A stretch of DNA of 12,496 nt from an uncultured Bacilli bacterium. GTDB taxonomy: Bacteria; Bacillota_I; Bacilli_A; RF39; UBA660. Positions 1 through 6,118 of this stretch are shown in pieces. Within the stretch, counting starts at the first letter, position 1. Every line of letters starts with the position of its first letter. The translations under genes were made by a program, and so were the position numbers. The notes under the pieces were generated by a model, which was given only the letters and a program-made list of their open reading frames with translations, was not told where the DNA came from and ran no database searches. The stretch covers positions 1 to 12,496 of the forward strand of contig CANRIE010000089.1 of the NCBI GenBank assembly GCA_947630585.1, read 5' to 3'.

Positions 1-770
1 GAATTACTTATCAAGATGTAACTTATGATATTTTAATGAATTTATTTAATTATTATAGTGATAAAAATTTATCTAATAAAAGTGTAAGTAGACATATAAT
101 TGCAATTAGAGGTTTTTATAAATATTTAGTTTTAGAAAATAAAATTTCTAATAATCCTTTTAATATGGTCTCTCTTCCTAAAAAAGAAAAGAAGTTACCA
201 AGATATTTAACTTATAATGATTTATTAGAGATATTTCATAATATGGAAATTAAAACTCCTTATGATTTAAGAGATAGACTTATTTTAGAACTTTTATATG
301 CAACAGGTGTTAGGGTTTTCGAACTTACAAATATAAAAGTTTCGGATATTGATTTTTCTAATCAAGCAATTAGAATATTTGGAAAAGGTAAAAAAGAAAG
401 AATTGTTTATTATAATGATGTTGTAAAAGAATTAATTAATAAATATTTAAAAATATACCCAGAGATTAATAAAAAAGGGGAGGAGTATCTAATTTTAAAC
501 TATCAAGGTGATAAATTAACAACTGCCGGGATTAGTTATATTATTAATAGGGTAATTACAAAAATTAGTTTTCAAAAACATGTAACACCTCATATGTTAA
601 GGCACTCTTTAGCCACCCATTTACTAAATAATGGCTGTGATTTACTAACTGTTCAAGAGTTACTTGGTCACTCATCAATTTCAACAACAGGAATTTATAC
701 GCATGTAACTTTAGACAAGGTAAAAGAAGTATATAAAAATTGTCATCCAAGAGGAGAAAAAAAGAATTAA
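1..770 (+). CDS. Tyrosine site-specific recombinase, XerC/XerD family (5' end outside window)
   Basis: Tyrosine recombinase of the Xer type, the family that resolves chromosome dimers at dif sites with a covalent phosphotyrosine intermediate. The frame is open back to base 3, and the codons before the first ATG (base 36) still read like the end of the N-terminal SAM-like DNA-binding domain (ITYQDVTYDIL), so the gene starts outside the window. Counting from the ATG at 36, the catalytic set is complete: Arg93 (ATGVRVFEL), Lys117 in the beta-hairpin (GKGKK), His186 and Arg189 (HMLRH), His212 (LLGHSS) and the nucleophile Tyr221 (IYTHV). The size and lack of an arm-binding domain fit XerC/D rather than a phage integrase, but XerC, XerD and single-Xer forms cannot be told apart here. 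Its stop overlaps the stop of the convergent tmcAL by 4 bp. No prophage or integron genes are beside it. Confidence 0.9.
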   Translation, partial: ITYQDVTYDILMNLFNYYSDKNLSNKSVSRHIIAIRGFYKYLVLENKISNNPFNMVSLPKKEKKLPRYLTYNDLLEIFHNMEIKTPYDLRDRLILELLYATGVRVFELTNIKVSDIDFSNQAIRIFGKGKKERIVYYNDVVKELINKYLKIYPEINKKGEEYLILNYQGDKLTTAGISYIINRVITKISFQKHVTPHMLRHSLATHLLNNGCDLLTVQELLGHSSISTTGIYTHVTLDKVKEVYKNCHPRGEKKN

Positions 771-1909
771 TTATCAAGTTTAATAGGAACTGATTTTAAT
801 TCTTCATTAATTTTATCTTCTCTTTTTATTATGTGTAAATAAAGTATAGTTGCCCGAAGTTCTAACTTTAACACCTCATCATCTATATCTTTATAATTAG
901 TAACTATTGGAATATCTAGTTTATCTTTAATTTCTTTTAAGTAAGCCCGTCCTCGATTTGAAAAACCTAATACTCTTATATAATTAAGACTTAGATTCTT
1001 AATACTTTTTAAATTCATTAAAATATGCAAAAACATTCGATTAAGTTTGGTATATGGATAACGTTTGGATTTAATTTTATCAATTAATTCTTGGTAGGAA
1101 TTAACTTTTAAAATAACTTTCTTAATTCGCTTATCGATTCCTTCTTTTACATCATCATATTTTTCTAATTCATTTATTTCACTTATTAATTTATATTTTA
1201 ATAAATAGAAATAATTATCTAAATAATTAGGAGTTAGATTTAAATATTTTAAAGTTGATTTAGGAATATAAGAAGAAACATCAACATTTTCTAAATAAGA
1301 TTTTCTAATACTTTTAGCACTTGAAATAGTAGATGTTAGGGTGTCTTCTAAGTAATTATTAGTTCTTTTAATTGTTAAAGGTTTAATTTTATAGTTATTT
1401 AACATAATTGTTTTAAGATAAGAAATTGCTAAGATATCATTTGAATATATTAACTTAGTATTTGTTAAATCATATAAAGCTTTTGAAATACTTGCTGGGT
1501 AACTATTTCCTAAATCAAGAAACTTTTTAACAAGTAAATCATACTCTTTATTATAAAGCATACAGCGAACTAAGTTTTTAAAAACTTCAATATCGTTAGT
1601 TTCACTTCCAAAGACTAAATAATCAATATCTAATTTTTCTAATATTGTAACTGCATATTCCGAAAATATATCGGCTGAACTAGTTGCAAAGGGGAAGGGG
1701 AGTTCAATTACAAGGTCAACACCATACTCTAAAGCAATTCTTGTTTTATCCCACTTAGTAAGAAATGATAATTCGCCTCGTTCTGTAAAATTAGTACTTA
1801 AAACTAAAGTTATTAAAGAATTTGGAAACATCTCTTTAATTTTTTCTAAATGATAGATATGTCCATTATGAAAAGGATTATATTCACATATTATACCAAC
1901 TTTTTCCAT
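767..1909 (-). CDS. tmcAL: tRNA(Met) cytidine acetate ligase (TmcAL/YlbM)
   Basis: Cytosolic enzyme that activates acetate with ATP and acetylates the wobble cytidine (C34) of elongator tRNA-Met to ac4C; known from the Bacillus subtilis YlbM family. The N-terminus reads VGIICEYNPFHNGH, with the nucleotidyltransferase HxGH motif at His14-Asn15-Gly16-His17. The family stretch VIELPFPFATSSAD lies at about residues 67-80 and the SIR segment at 200-202. The protein is 380 residues, close to the usual length of about 400. I chose the ATG at 1909 because AGGTGA (1914-1919) lies just upstream. An ATG at 1954 would add 15 residues with no family match and would sit inside the -35 box of the gene's own promoter. 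It is a single gene converging on xer. Confidence 0.93.
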   Translation of the reverse strand: MEKVGIICEYNPFHNGHIYHLEKIKEMFPNSLITLVLSTNFTERGELSFLTKWDKTRIALEYGVDLVIELPFPFATSSADIFSEYAVTILEKLDIDYLVFGSETNDIEVFKNLVRCMLYNKEYDLLVKKFLDLGNSYPASISKALYDLTNTKLIYSNDILAISYLKTIMLNNYKIKPLTIKRTNNYLEDTLTSTISSAKSIRKSYLENVDVSSYIPKSTLKYLNLTPNYLDNYFYLLKYKLISEINELEKYDDVKEGIDKRIKKVILKVNSYQELIDKIKSKRYPYTKLNRMFLHILMNLKSIKNLSLNYIRVLGFSNRGRAYLKEIKDKLDIPIVTNYKDIDDEVLKLELRATILYLHIIKREDKINEELKSVPIKLDN

Positions 1910-1925
1910 AACATCACCTAGGTTA

Positions 1926-1954
1926 ATTGTAACAAATATTTCTATTTTTTGCAA
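1926..1954 (-). promoter_or_regulatory. Promoter of tmcAL
   Basis: On the minus strand, TTGCAA (1949-1954) is followed after 17 bp by TACAAT (1926-1931), with a TG one base upstream of the -10 (TGTTACAAT). Transcription would start near 1919, leaving only about 10 nt before the ATG at 1909, so the mRNA would begin at or inside the ribosome site. This also argues against the longer open frame that begins at 1954. Confidence 0.6.
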
Positions 1955-2003
1955 ATAATTGGGCTTAAATACCTAAAAAATGTGTGAAAAAAGCAAAAAG
2001 TGC

Positions 2004-2032
2004 TTGTAAAAGTTAATTTTATTTGCTATAAT
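2004..2032 (+). promoter_or_regulatory. Promoter of rpmG-efp
   Basis: TTGTAA (2004-2009), a 17-bp spacer, then a perfect TATAAT (2027-2032) with an extended -10 (TGCTATAAT). The predicted start is near 2039, about 23 nt before the rpmG ATG. It is divergent from the tmcAL promoter, with about 50 bp between the two -35 boxes. Confidence 0.8.
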
Positions 2033-2061
2033 CTTAATGGAATTCAAAAGGAGGAACGAGT

Positions 2062-2226
2062 ATGGCAAAGGTTGGAAATAGACAAAGAAAAACTTTAGTT
2101 TGTTCTGAATGCAACGAAGAAAACTATCGAACAAACAAAAACGTTAAGAATACAACTGAGCGTTTAGAATTAAATAAGTATTGTAGTAGATGTCAAAAAC
2201 ATACTATGCACAAAGAGAAAAAATAA
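2062..2226 (+). CDS. rpmG: 50S ribosomal protein L33
   Basis: Small large-subunit ribosomal protein of 54 residues. It begins MAKVGNRQRKTLVCSEC and carries two CxxC pairs, Cys14/Cys17 and Cys41/Cys44, so this is the zinc-binding (C+) form of L33. The usual L33 middle motif (ENYRTNKN) and the basic C-terminal end (HTMHKEKK) are present. A strong ribosome site (AAGGAGGAACG) sits 7-8 nt upstream. The stop is 16 bp before efp, so the two are very probably co-transcribed from the promoter at 2004-2032. Confidence 0.95.
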   Translation: MAKVGNRQRKTLVCSECNEENYRTNKNVKNTTERLELNKYCSRCQKHTMHKEKK

Positions 2227-2242
2227 TTGATAGGGTGATAAG

Positions 2243-2800
2243 ATGATAAATGTAAATGATTTTAAAGTTGGAATGACAATTCAATATGAAGGAAATATTT
2301 ATTCAGTTTTAGATTTTCAACATGTAAAGCCAGGTAAAGGTGCTGCAATTGTAAAAGCTAAACTTAAGAATTTAAGAACTGGTTCAATTGCTGAATATAC
2401 TTTCAATGCTGGAGTTAAAGTTGAAGCAGCTAGAATTGAAAAGAAACCAATGCAATTTTTATATTCAATGAATGATATGTATTATTTCATGAATATGAAT
2501 GATTATGAACAAATTGAACTTGCTAAAAGCGTAATTGGTGATGATGCTAAATTATTAAAAGAAAATTTAGACGTTGATATTATGTTTTTTGAAGGAGAAA
2601 TGCTTGGTATGACTTTACCTGATAAAATAGCTATGAAAGTTATTCATACTGAACCAGGAGTAAAAGGAAATACAACTTCAACCGCTATGAAAGATGCAAC
2701 TCTTGAAAGTGGTTTAGTTGTAAAGGTTCCAATGTTTATTGATCAAGATGAAGTTATATTAATTTCTAGTAAAGATGGAAAATATGTCTCTCGAGCATAA
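2243..2800 (+). CDS. efp: Translation elongation factor P
   Basis: EF-P enters the ribosomal E/P site and relieves stalling at polyproline stretches. The 185-residue length and three-domain layout match the family: KOW-like domain I (about 1-64), OB domain II (65-127) and OB domain III (128-185). The modifiable loop residue is Lys32 in HVKPGKGAA; Lys rather than Arg at this tip is the form modified by beta-lysylation or, in Bacillus, 5-aminopentanol attachment. No modification gene is in the window. The domain III signature GVKGNTTSTAMKDATLESG is intact. The ribosome site is AGGGTGAT before the ATG. It is second in the rpmG-efp unit. Confidence 0.97.
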   Translation: MINVNDFKVGMTIQYEGNIYSVLDFQHVKPGKGAAIVKAKLKNLRTGSIAEYTFNAGVKVEAARIEKKPMQFLYSMNDMYYFMNMNDYEQIELAKSVIGDDAKLLKENLDVDIMFFEGEMLGMTLPDKIAMKVIHTEPGVKGNTTSTAMKDATLESGLVVKVPMFIDQDEVILISSKDGKYVSRA

Positions 2801-2880
2801 TTTCTTTTTTTTTAATTTTTTTGTCTTTCTTCGACAATTATCTACAAGGAATTTTTATAAAATAGTCTTGGTGATTTAAA
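2801..2880 (+). other. efp / SirA-like intergenic region: T-rich tract and inverted repeat
   Basis: Directly after efp comes an almost pure T tract (2803-2822). It is followed by a 5-bp inverted repeat, TTGTC at 2821-2825 and GACAA at 2833-2837, with a 7-nt loop. The order is wrong for an intrinsic terminator, because the T run comes before the hairpin. A possible weak promoter for the next gene is TCGACA (2831-2836) with TATAAA (2856-2861), but the 19-bp spacer is long. GGTGA (2870-2874) is a fair ribosome site 6 nt before the TTG start at 2881. Confidence 0.35.
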
Positions 2881-3309
2881 TTGAGAAGATTTTATATTTT
2901 TAATATTAGAAGTGAATTAATGGAGTTATACCATGATAACTCGGATGGTTTATATAAAATATTAGATAGTTTATATAAGATGAATGATGAAGAATTAGAT
3001 TATGGATATAATTTATTTAAACAAGTATGTATTGGAATTGATACTTTAAATATTAATACTAAATTATATTTAAAAATGCATGATGATCTAGTTTATTCTA
3101 AAATTGATAATGAACATATTATTAATAATTTATATAAAGATGAAGTTAGTGTTTTAAAAATTAAAAAAAGTCATATGGTTTTAGATTGTAATAATTCTTA
3201 TTCAAGTTTCTTTCATCTGTTAAACGAATTTAAATATAATTTTTTCGTTTGTGATTTTCATAGTGGGGATTATTTCTTTTTAACAAGTATCAATTTGGTT
3301 GTTGATTGA
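2881..3309 (+). CDS. SirA-like protein (sporulation inhibitor of DNA replication family)
   Basis: Cytosolic protein of 142 residues. In Bacillus, SirA binds domain I of DnaA and blocks replication initiation as cells commit to sporulation. Recognition here is from memory of the family pattern, not from a search. The N-terminus MRRFYIFNI followed by a Glu-containing helix resembles the RHYYIYLI start of SirA. The C-terminus (KSHMVLDCNN, then FFVCDFHSGDYFFL at 122-134) resembles the MIE...FLAFDFNSKRYGWL region of SirA, and the length (about 148 in Bacillus) agrees. The start is TTG at 2881, preceded by GGTGA; the next in-frame ATG (residue 14) would remove the conserved N-terminus. The stop TGA lies inside the -35 box of the next promoter. 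If the match fails, this is a conserved hypothetical protein. Confidence 0.5.
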   Translation: MRRFYIFNIRSELMELYHDNSDGLYKILDSLYKMNDEELDYGYNLFKQVCIGIDTLNINTKLYLKMHDDLVYSKIDNEHIINNLYKDEVSVLKIKKSHMVLDCNNSYSSFFHLLNEFKYNFFVCDFHSGDYFFLTSINLVVD

Positions 3310-3334
3310 CAGATTAGAAAAAAAGTTATATAAT
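3306..3334 (+). promoter_or_regulatory. Perfect consensus sigma-A promoter
   Basis: TTGACA (3306-3311), exactly 17 bp, then TATAAT (3329-3334): a full consensus match. The TGA stop of the SirA-like gene (3307-3309) is part of the -35 box. The start would fall near 3341, about 16 nt before the ATG at 3357. It probably also drives mnmA, since no terminator is seen between the two genes. Confidence 0.85.
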
Positions 3335-3356
3335 ACATACGAAAAAGGGTGGGTTT

Positions 3357-3560
3357 ATGAATAATAAAGTTAGAGAACTTAGGATGCTTAAAATTGAATT
3401 AATGGAGTTAAAACGATTTGATTTAGAAAGAAAAAGAAATTATATGATTCAAATGAAAGAATATTTAAATGAAAAGAAGAGTGAAGAAAATACTAATAAA
3501 AATGTAAAAAAATTAGTTTTAAAGAAACCTTTTATGGGCAAAATGTATGTTGTTTCATAA
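3357..3560 (+). CDS. Small basic helical protein of unknown function
   Basis: I do not recognise this 67-residue protein. Residues 3-42 are charged and almost free of helix breakers, with leucine, methionine and isoleucine spaced as in an amphipathic or coiled-coil helix (VRELRMLKIELMELKRFDLE). A polar linker (about 43-50) and a basic, hydrophobic end (KKLVLKKPFMGKMYVVS) follow. There is no signal peptide, membrane span, cysteine or tryptophan. The start is ATG with GGGTGG 4-6 nt upstream, and the promoter in front is a perfect consensus, so it is likely well expressed. The mnmA start follows 35 bp after its stop, with no terminator between. A DNA, RNA or ribosome partner is only a guess from the charge. 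Confidence 0.65.
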   Translation: MNNKVRELRMLKIELMELKRFDLERKRNYMIQMKEYLNEKKSEENTNKNVKKLVLKKPFMGKMYVVS

Positions 3561-3595
3561 TTAATTAAAAATTAGTAGGAAGTTGGTGAAGTAGG

Positions 3596-4702
3596 ATGAA
3601 AAAAGTTGTTATAGGAATGTCAGGGGGAGTTGATTCAAGTGTTGCAGCTATTTTACTTAAAAAGCAAGGCTACGAAGTAATTGGTTTATTTATGAGAAAC
3701 TGGGATAGTTCAATTAATAATGATTATCTTGGAAATCCTAATTTAAATAATGATATCTGTCCTCAAGAAAAAGACTATAATGATGCAAAGGCCGTGTGTG
3801 ATAAATTAGATATTCCTTTATATCGAGTTGATTTTGTAAAAGAATATTGGGATTTTGTTTTCACATATTTTTTAGATGAATTAAAGAAGGGAAGAACTCC
3901 TAATCCTGATATTATGTGTAATAAATATATTAAATTTGATTTATTTATTAAAGAGGCTAAAAAACTTGGAGCTGATTATATAGCAACCGGACATTATGCA
4001 AGGATTGAAAATGGTAATTTATTAAGAGGAATTGATGATAATAAAGACCAAACTTACTTTTTATCCCAACTTACAAAAGAGCAACTTCAAAATGTATTAT
4101 TTCCAGTTGGGGATTTAAAGAAAGAAGAGGTAAGAAAAATTGCTTTAGAATATGATTTAATAACGGCAAAAAAGAAAGATTCAACAGGGATTTGTTTTAT
4201 TGGGGAAAGAAACTTTAAAGAATTTTTAAAGAATTATTTACCAAGTAAACCAGGAAAAGTTGTTGATATTGAAACGAATAGGGAAGTTGGAGAACACCAA
4301 GGCTTGATGTATTATACAATTGGACAAAGAAAAGGACTTAATATAGGTGGCAATTCTGACAAGATGTTTGTTGTTGGTAAGAATCTAGATAATAACATTT
4401 TGTATGTTTGTTTTAATGAAGATAATGATTATTTAAAAAGTGATAGTTCCCTTGTTTCTGATATGAATTTTATAAGTGATTTAAGGCCCCTTAAAGCAAC
4501 AGCTAAATTTCGCTATCGGCAAAAAGATATTGATGTTAAAATTGAGTACTTAGATAACAATGAAATTATAGTTTATTATGATAATGTGAAAGCGGTAACT
4601 CCAGGACAAGCTTGTGTATTATATCAAGGTGATATCTGTCTTGGTGGAGGAATTATTAAAGAGGTTAGAAAAAATAATAAAAAACTTTGGTATCTATTAT
4701 AA
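3596..4702 (+). CDS. mnmA: tRNA-uridine 2-sulfurtransferase MnmA
   Basis: Cytosolic ATP-dependent enzyme that puts the 2-thio group on the wobble uridine (U34) of tRNA-Lys, -Glu and -Gln, taking sulfur from a cysteine desulfurase relay. The N-terminal PP-loop is SGGVDSS at residues 9-15. The two catalytic cysteines are Cys108 (NPDIMCNKYIKF) and Cys200 (STGICFIGER). The tRNA-binding segments TGHYARI (131-137) and DQTYFLSQL (151-159) and the C-terminal beta-barrel (about 255-368, ending with GQACVLYQGDICLGGG) are present. Length 368 is normal. The ATG is chosen with AGTAGG just before it; an alternative SD-like GGTGAAG lies slightly farther out. It is likely co-transcribed with the 67-residue gene. 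Confidence 0.96.
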   Translation: MKKVVIGMSGGVDSSVAAILLKKQGYEVIGLFMRNWDSSINNDYLGNPNLNNDICPQEKDYNDAKAVCDKLDIPLYRVDFVKEYWDFVFTYFLDELKKGRTPNPDIMCNKYIKFDLFIKEAKKLGADYIATGHYARIENGNLLRGIDDNKDQTYFLSQLTKEQLQNVLFPVGDLKKEEVRKIALEYDLITAKKKDSTGICFIGERNFKEFLKNYLPSKPGKVVDIETNREVGEHQGLMYYTIGQRKGLNIGGNSDKMFVVGKNLDNNILYVCFNEDNDYLKSDSSLVSDMNFISDLRPLKATAKFRYRQKDIDVKIEYLDNNEIIVYYDNVKAVTPGQACVLYQGDICLGGGIIKEVRKNNKKLWYLL

Positions 4703-4705
4703 TAC

Positions 4706-4765
4706 TTGACAAAATTTAACAAATTTAGCAATAATAGTTGACAAAATATGAGAATTTGGTAAAAT
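4706..4765 (+). promoter_or_regulatory. Tandem promoters / direct repeat upstream of the HTH gene
   Basis: The 10-mer TTGACAAAAT occurs twice, at 4706-4715 and 4738-4747, 32 bp apart (about three helical turns). The upstream copy can pair with AATAAT (4730-4735, 18-bp spacer). The downstream copy pairs with TAAAAT (4760-4765, 16-bp spacer), which has an extended TG (TGGTAAAAT). Either there are two promoters or the repeats are operator half-sites for the regulator encoded just downstream. Confidence 0.55.
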
Positions 4766-4785
4766 TATTTTTAGGAGGTACAAAT

Positions 4786-5553
4786 ATGAGTAAAGTTAGT
4801 GATGTTTTAACGGAATTAGGAGTTTCCAAGGTTAGGTTGGCAAAGTATTTGGGGGTATCAAGACAAATGTTATATAATTATTTGGCACTTCCAAATTTAC
4901 ATGATTGGCCAAGCGAAAAAGCAACGAGGTTAATGCAATTATTAGAAATAAAAAGAGAAGCCGATTTAGAAGATTTAGAAATAACTGGAGAATATATTGT
5001 TAAAATTGATTCAAAATTAAGTGAAGGAGTTAAAGTTACAATGCCTGGTAATAATTTAATTGATTTAAAAGGATTTAATAGAAAAGAAGTTGAAATATTA
5101 ACAGATATTACAAATTTATTAAAAGATAAACTTCGAGATGATCATTCAAAAGATACCTATAATTTATATGTTTATTTATACCATTATTTACAAAGTATGG
5201 AAAATAATAAAGAACTTCGGTATTTACTTTGTTTTATTTCAAAATTAATGGGATTTACGGATCCAATGGAATTCTTGTTTAACCAAGAGCAACAATTTAG
5301 TTTTGAAAGTATTATCTTTAGTGCTTTTACTTTATATAGTCAAGGTGGAGCATCTAAAAGTAAGATTGTAGATTCTCATAAACGCTTTGTTCAAGAAATT
5401 GAACGAAGACATGAAGAAAAACTTAGTCGTACTCAAGAATTAAATTCCGTTAAAGAACAAGCTTTAAAAGAGTTAGGGTTTAATAATATAACCGATGATA
5501 ATGCTGAAGCTGTTTTTGAAAAAATTGCTGAAATTCAATCTCGTGGAAATTAA
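4786..5553 (+). CDS. Xre-type helix-turn-helix protein of unknown role
   Basis: Protein of 255 residues. Residues 14-33 (SKVRLAKYLGVSRQMLYNYL) form a clear Cro/Xre-like helix-turn-helix, so DNA binding is likely. About residues 65-100 look beta-rich. Residues 105-180 are helical with an aromatic cluster around YNLYVYLYHYLQS. Residues 195-225 are a highly charged probable coiled coil (QEIERRHEEKLSRTQELNS). I do not recognise the middle and C-terminal parts; they do not look like the peptidase of LexA/CI repressors. I chose the ATG at 4786 because AGGAGGT lies 7 nt upstream; a TTG at 4738 gives a longer frame but falls inside a -35 box. The 88-residue membrane protein gene follows 25 bp later, probably in the same operon. 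Autoregulation through the TTGACAAAAT pair is an inference. Confidence 0.75.
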   Translation: MSKVSDVLTELGVSKVRLAKYLGVSRQMLYNYLALPNLHDWPSEKATRLMQLLEIKREADLEDLEITGEYIVKIDSKLSEGVKVTMPGNNLIDLKGFNRKEVEILTDITNLLKDKLRDDHSKDTYNLYVYLYHYLQSMENNKELRYLLCFISKLMGFTDPMEFLFNQEQQFSFESIIFSAFTLYSQGGASKSKIVDSHKRFVQEIERRHEEKLSRTQELNSVKEQALKELGFNNITDDNAEAVFEKIAEIQSRGN

Positions 5554-5578
5554 ATAAAGAAGAATAAAAGGTGGTTGT

Positions 5579-5845
5579 ATGAATTTTTTAGAAACTGTAA
5601 CTAAATATGATGATACTTGGAGTATAACATTTTATTATGTACTAGTATTAGTCCTTTTAATCGGTTTCTTTTGGACATATATGCAAGTATTTGTTAAACC
5701 ATTGAAAAAGAAAAAAGAATTAAAAGAGAATATCATTTATCAAAATAGTGAAGATGTATTTGAAAAATTTGATCGTGATAATGAATTAAAAAAGAAGAAA
5801 AAAAGTACTAAAAAAAATAATAATAAAAAAAGAAAAAGTAACTGA
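5579..5845 (+). CDS. Small single-span membrane protein with lysine-rich tail, unknown function
   Basis: I do not recognise this 88-residue protein. Residues 1-14 are polar, about 15-39 form one strongly hydrophobic, aromatic transmembrane helix (from WSITFYYVL to YMQVFV), and 42-88 are hydrophilic with very high lysine content, ending in runs of KKKKK and KKNNNKKRK. By the positive-inside rule the tail is cytoplasmic and the short N-terminus outside. There is no cleavable signal site. The ribosome site is AAGGTGG before the ATG. It follows the HTH gene by 25 bp and ends in a strong terminator, so the two form a two-gene unit. The basic tail could bind nucleic acid or anionic lipid, but nothing in the sequence shows which. 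Confidence 0.7.
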   Translation: MNFLETVTKYDDTWSITFYYVLVLVLLIGFFWTYMQVFVKPLKKKKELKENIIYQNSEDVFEKFDRDNELKKKKKSTKKNNNKKRKSN

Positions 5846-5866
5846 ATCAAATCAGTTATTTTTTTT
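5839..5866 (+). terminator. Intrinsic terminator of the HTH/membrane-protein unit
   Basis: A 7-bp stem TAACTGA (5839-5845) / TCAGTTA (5852-5858) with a 6-nt loop is followed by eight T residues (5859-5866). The stem contains the TGA stop codon of the upstream gene. On the other strand the hairpin is followed by T-rich sequence as well, so it may also stop read-through from the tracrRNA side. Confidence 0.85.
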
Positions 5867-5881
5867 GAGTTTATAGTATTT

Positions 5882-5924
5882 TGGACTTGTTAGTCCATAT
5901 TATAAAATATACTAGTATTTTTTT
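5882..5924. other. Inverted repeats in the spacer before the CRISPR locus
   Basis: A 6-bp hairpin TGGACT (5882-5887) / AGTCCA (5892-5897) is followed by the palindrome ATACTAGTAT (5909-5918), which runs into a short T tract (5918-5924). No gene is seen from 5867 to 5988. These could be a weak extra terminator or a boundary between the host region and the CRISPR locus; the function is unknown. Confidence 0.3.
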
Positions 5925-5988
5925 AAGTTTTATGTTATTCTAAATATATATGGAAAATATTGTTAATTATACTTACAAAATGGCATAG

Positions 5989-6082
5989 AAAAAGAACTAG
6001 CTAACTAGTTCCCGCATAAGCGATAAAATTTAAGGATAACCTTATTTTAAACATCTATGACATCTTAAATGGTATTAAGACA
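5989..6082 (-). ncRNA. tracrRNA
   Basis: The trans-activating RNA that pairs with crRNA repeats for RNase III processing and Cas9 loading. It reads away from cas9 and is about 94 nt. The 5' anti-repeat (6044-6081) pairs with the array repeat. The lower stem is UAAAAU (6044-6049) with repeat bases 1-6. An internal loop (6050-6053) follows, then 9 perfect pairs (6054-6062), two non-Watson-Crick positions, then 14 perfect pairs (6065-6078). Next come the nexus AAGG-UUAU-CCUU (6032-6043), directly after AAAAUAAGG as in Streptococcus, a small hairpin CGC-UUAU-GCG (6013-6022), and a terminator stem GAACTAG/CTAGTTC (5994-6011) with five T (5989-5993). The ends are inferred from the promoter and terminator. 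Confidence 0.9.
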
Positions 6083-6087
6083 ATATC

Positions 6088-6117
6088 ATAATAGCATATT
6101 TAAGGAGGTAATGTCAA
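6088..6117 (-). promoter_or_regulatory. tracrRNA promoter, overlapping the cas9 translation start region
   Basis: On the minus strand, a perfect TTGACA (6112-6117) and TATTAT (6088-6093) are 18 bp apart, with an extended TG (TGCTATTAT). The predicted start is near 6081-6082, exactly at the first anti-repeat base. The -35 box lies between the cas9 ribosome site (AAGGAGG, 6102-6108) and its ATG (6119), so polymerase binding and cas9 expression share the same DNA. Confidence 0.85.
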
Positions 6118-6118
6118 T

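Noticed and set aside
1..770. The recombinase as an integrase of a mobile element carrying the CRISPR locus
   Set aside because: It has the simple Xer build, its neighbours are housekeeping genes, and I found no att-like direct repeats or other mobile genes between it and cas9.
565..777. Minus-strand open frame of 70 residues inside the xer gene
   Set aside because: It lies opposite the conserved catalytic end of the recombinase, has no ribosome site and looks like antisense of a real gene.
2803..2837. Intrinsic terminator after efp
   Set aside because: The T run comes before the inverted repeat rather than after it on the plus strand, and no transcript from the other side needs stopping.
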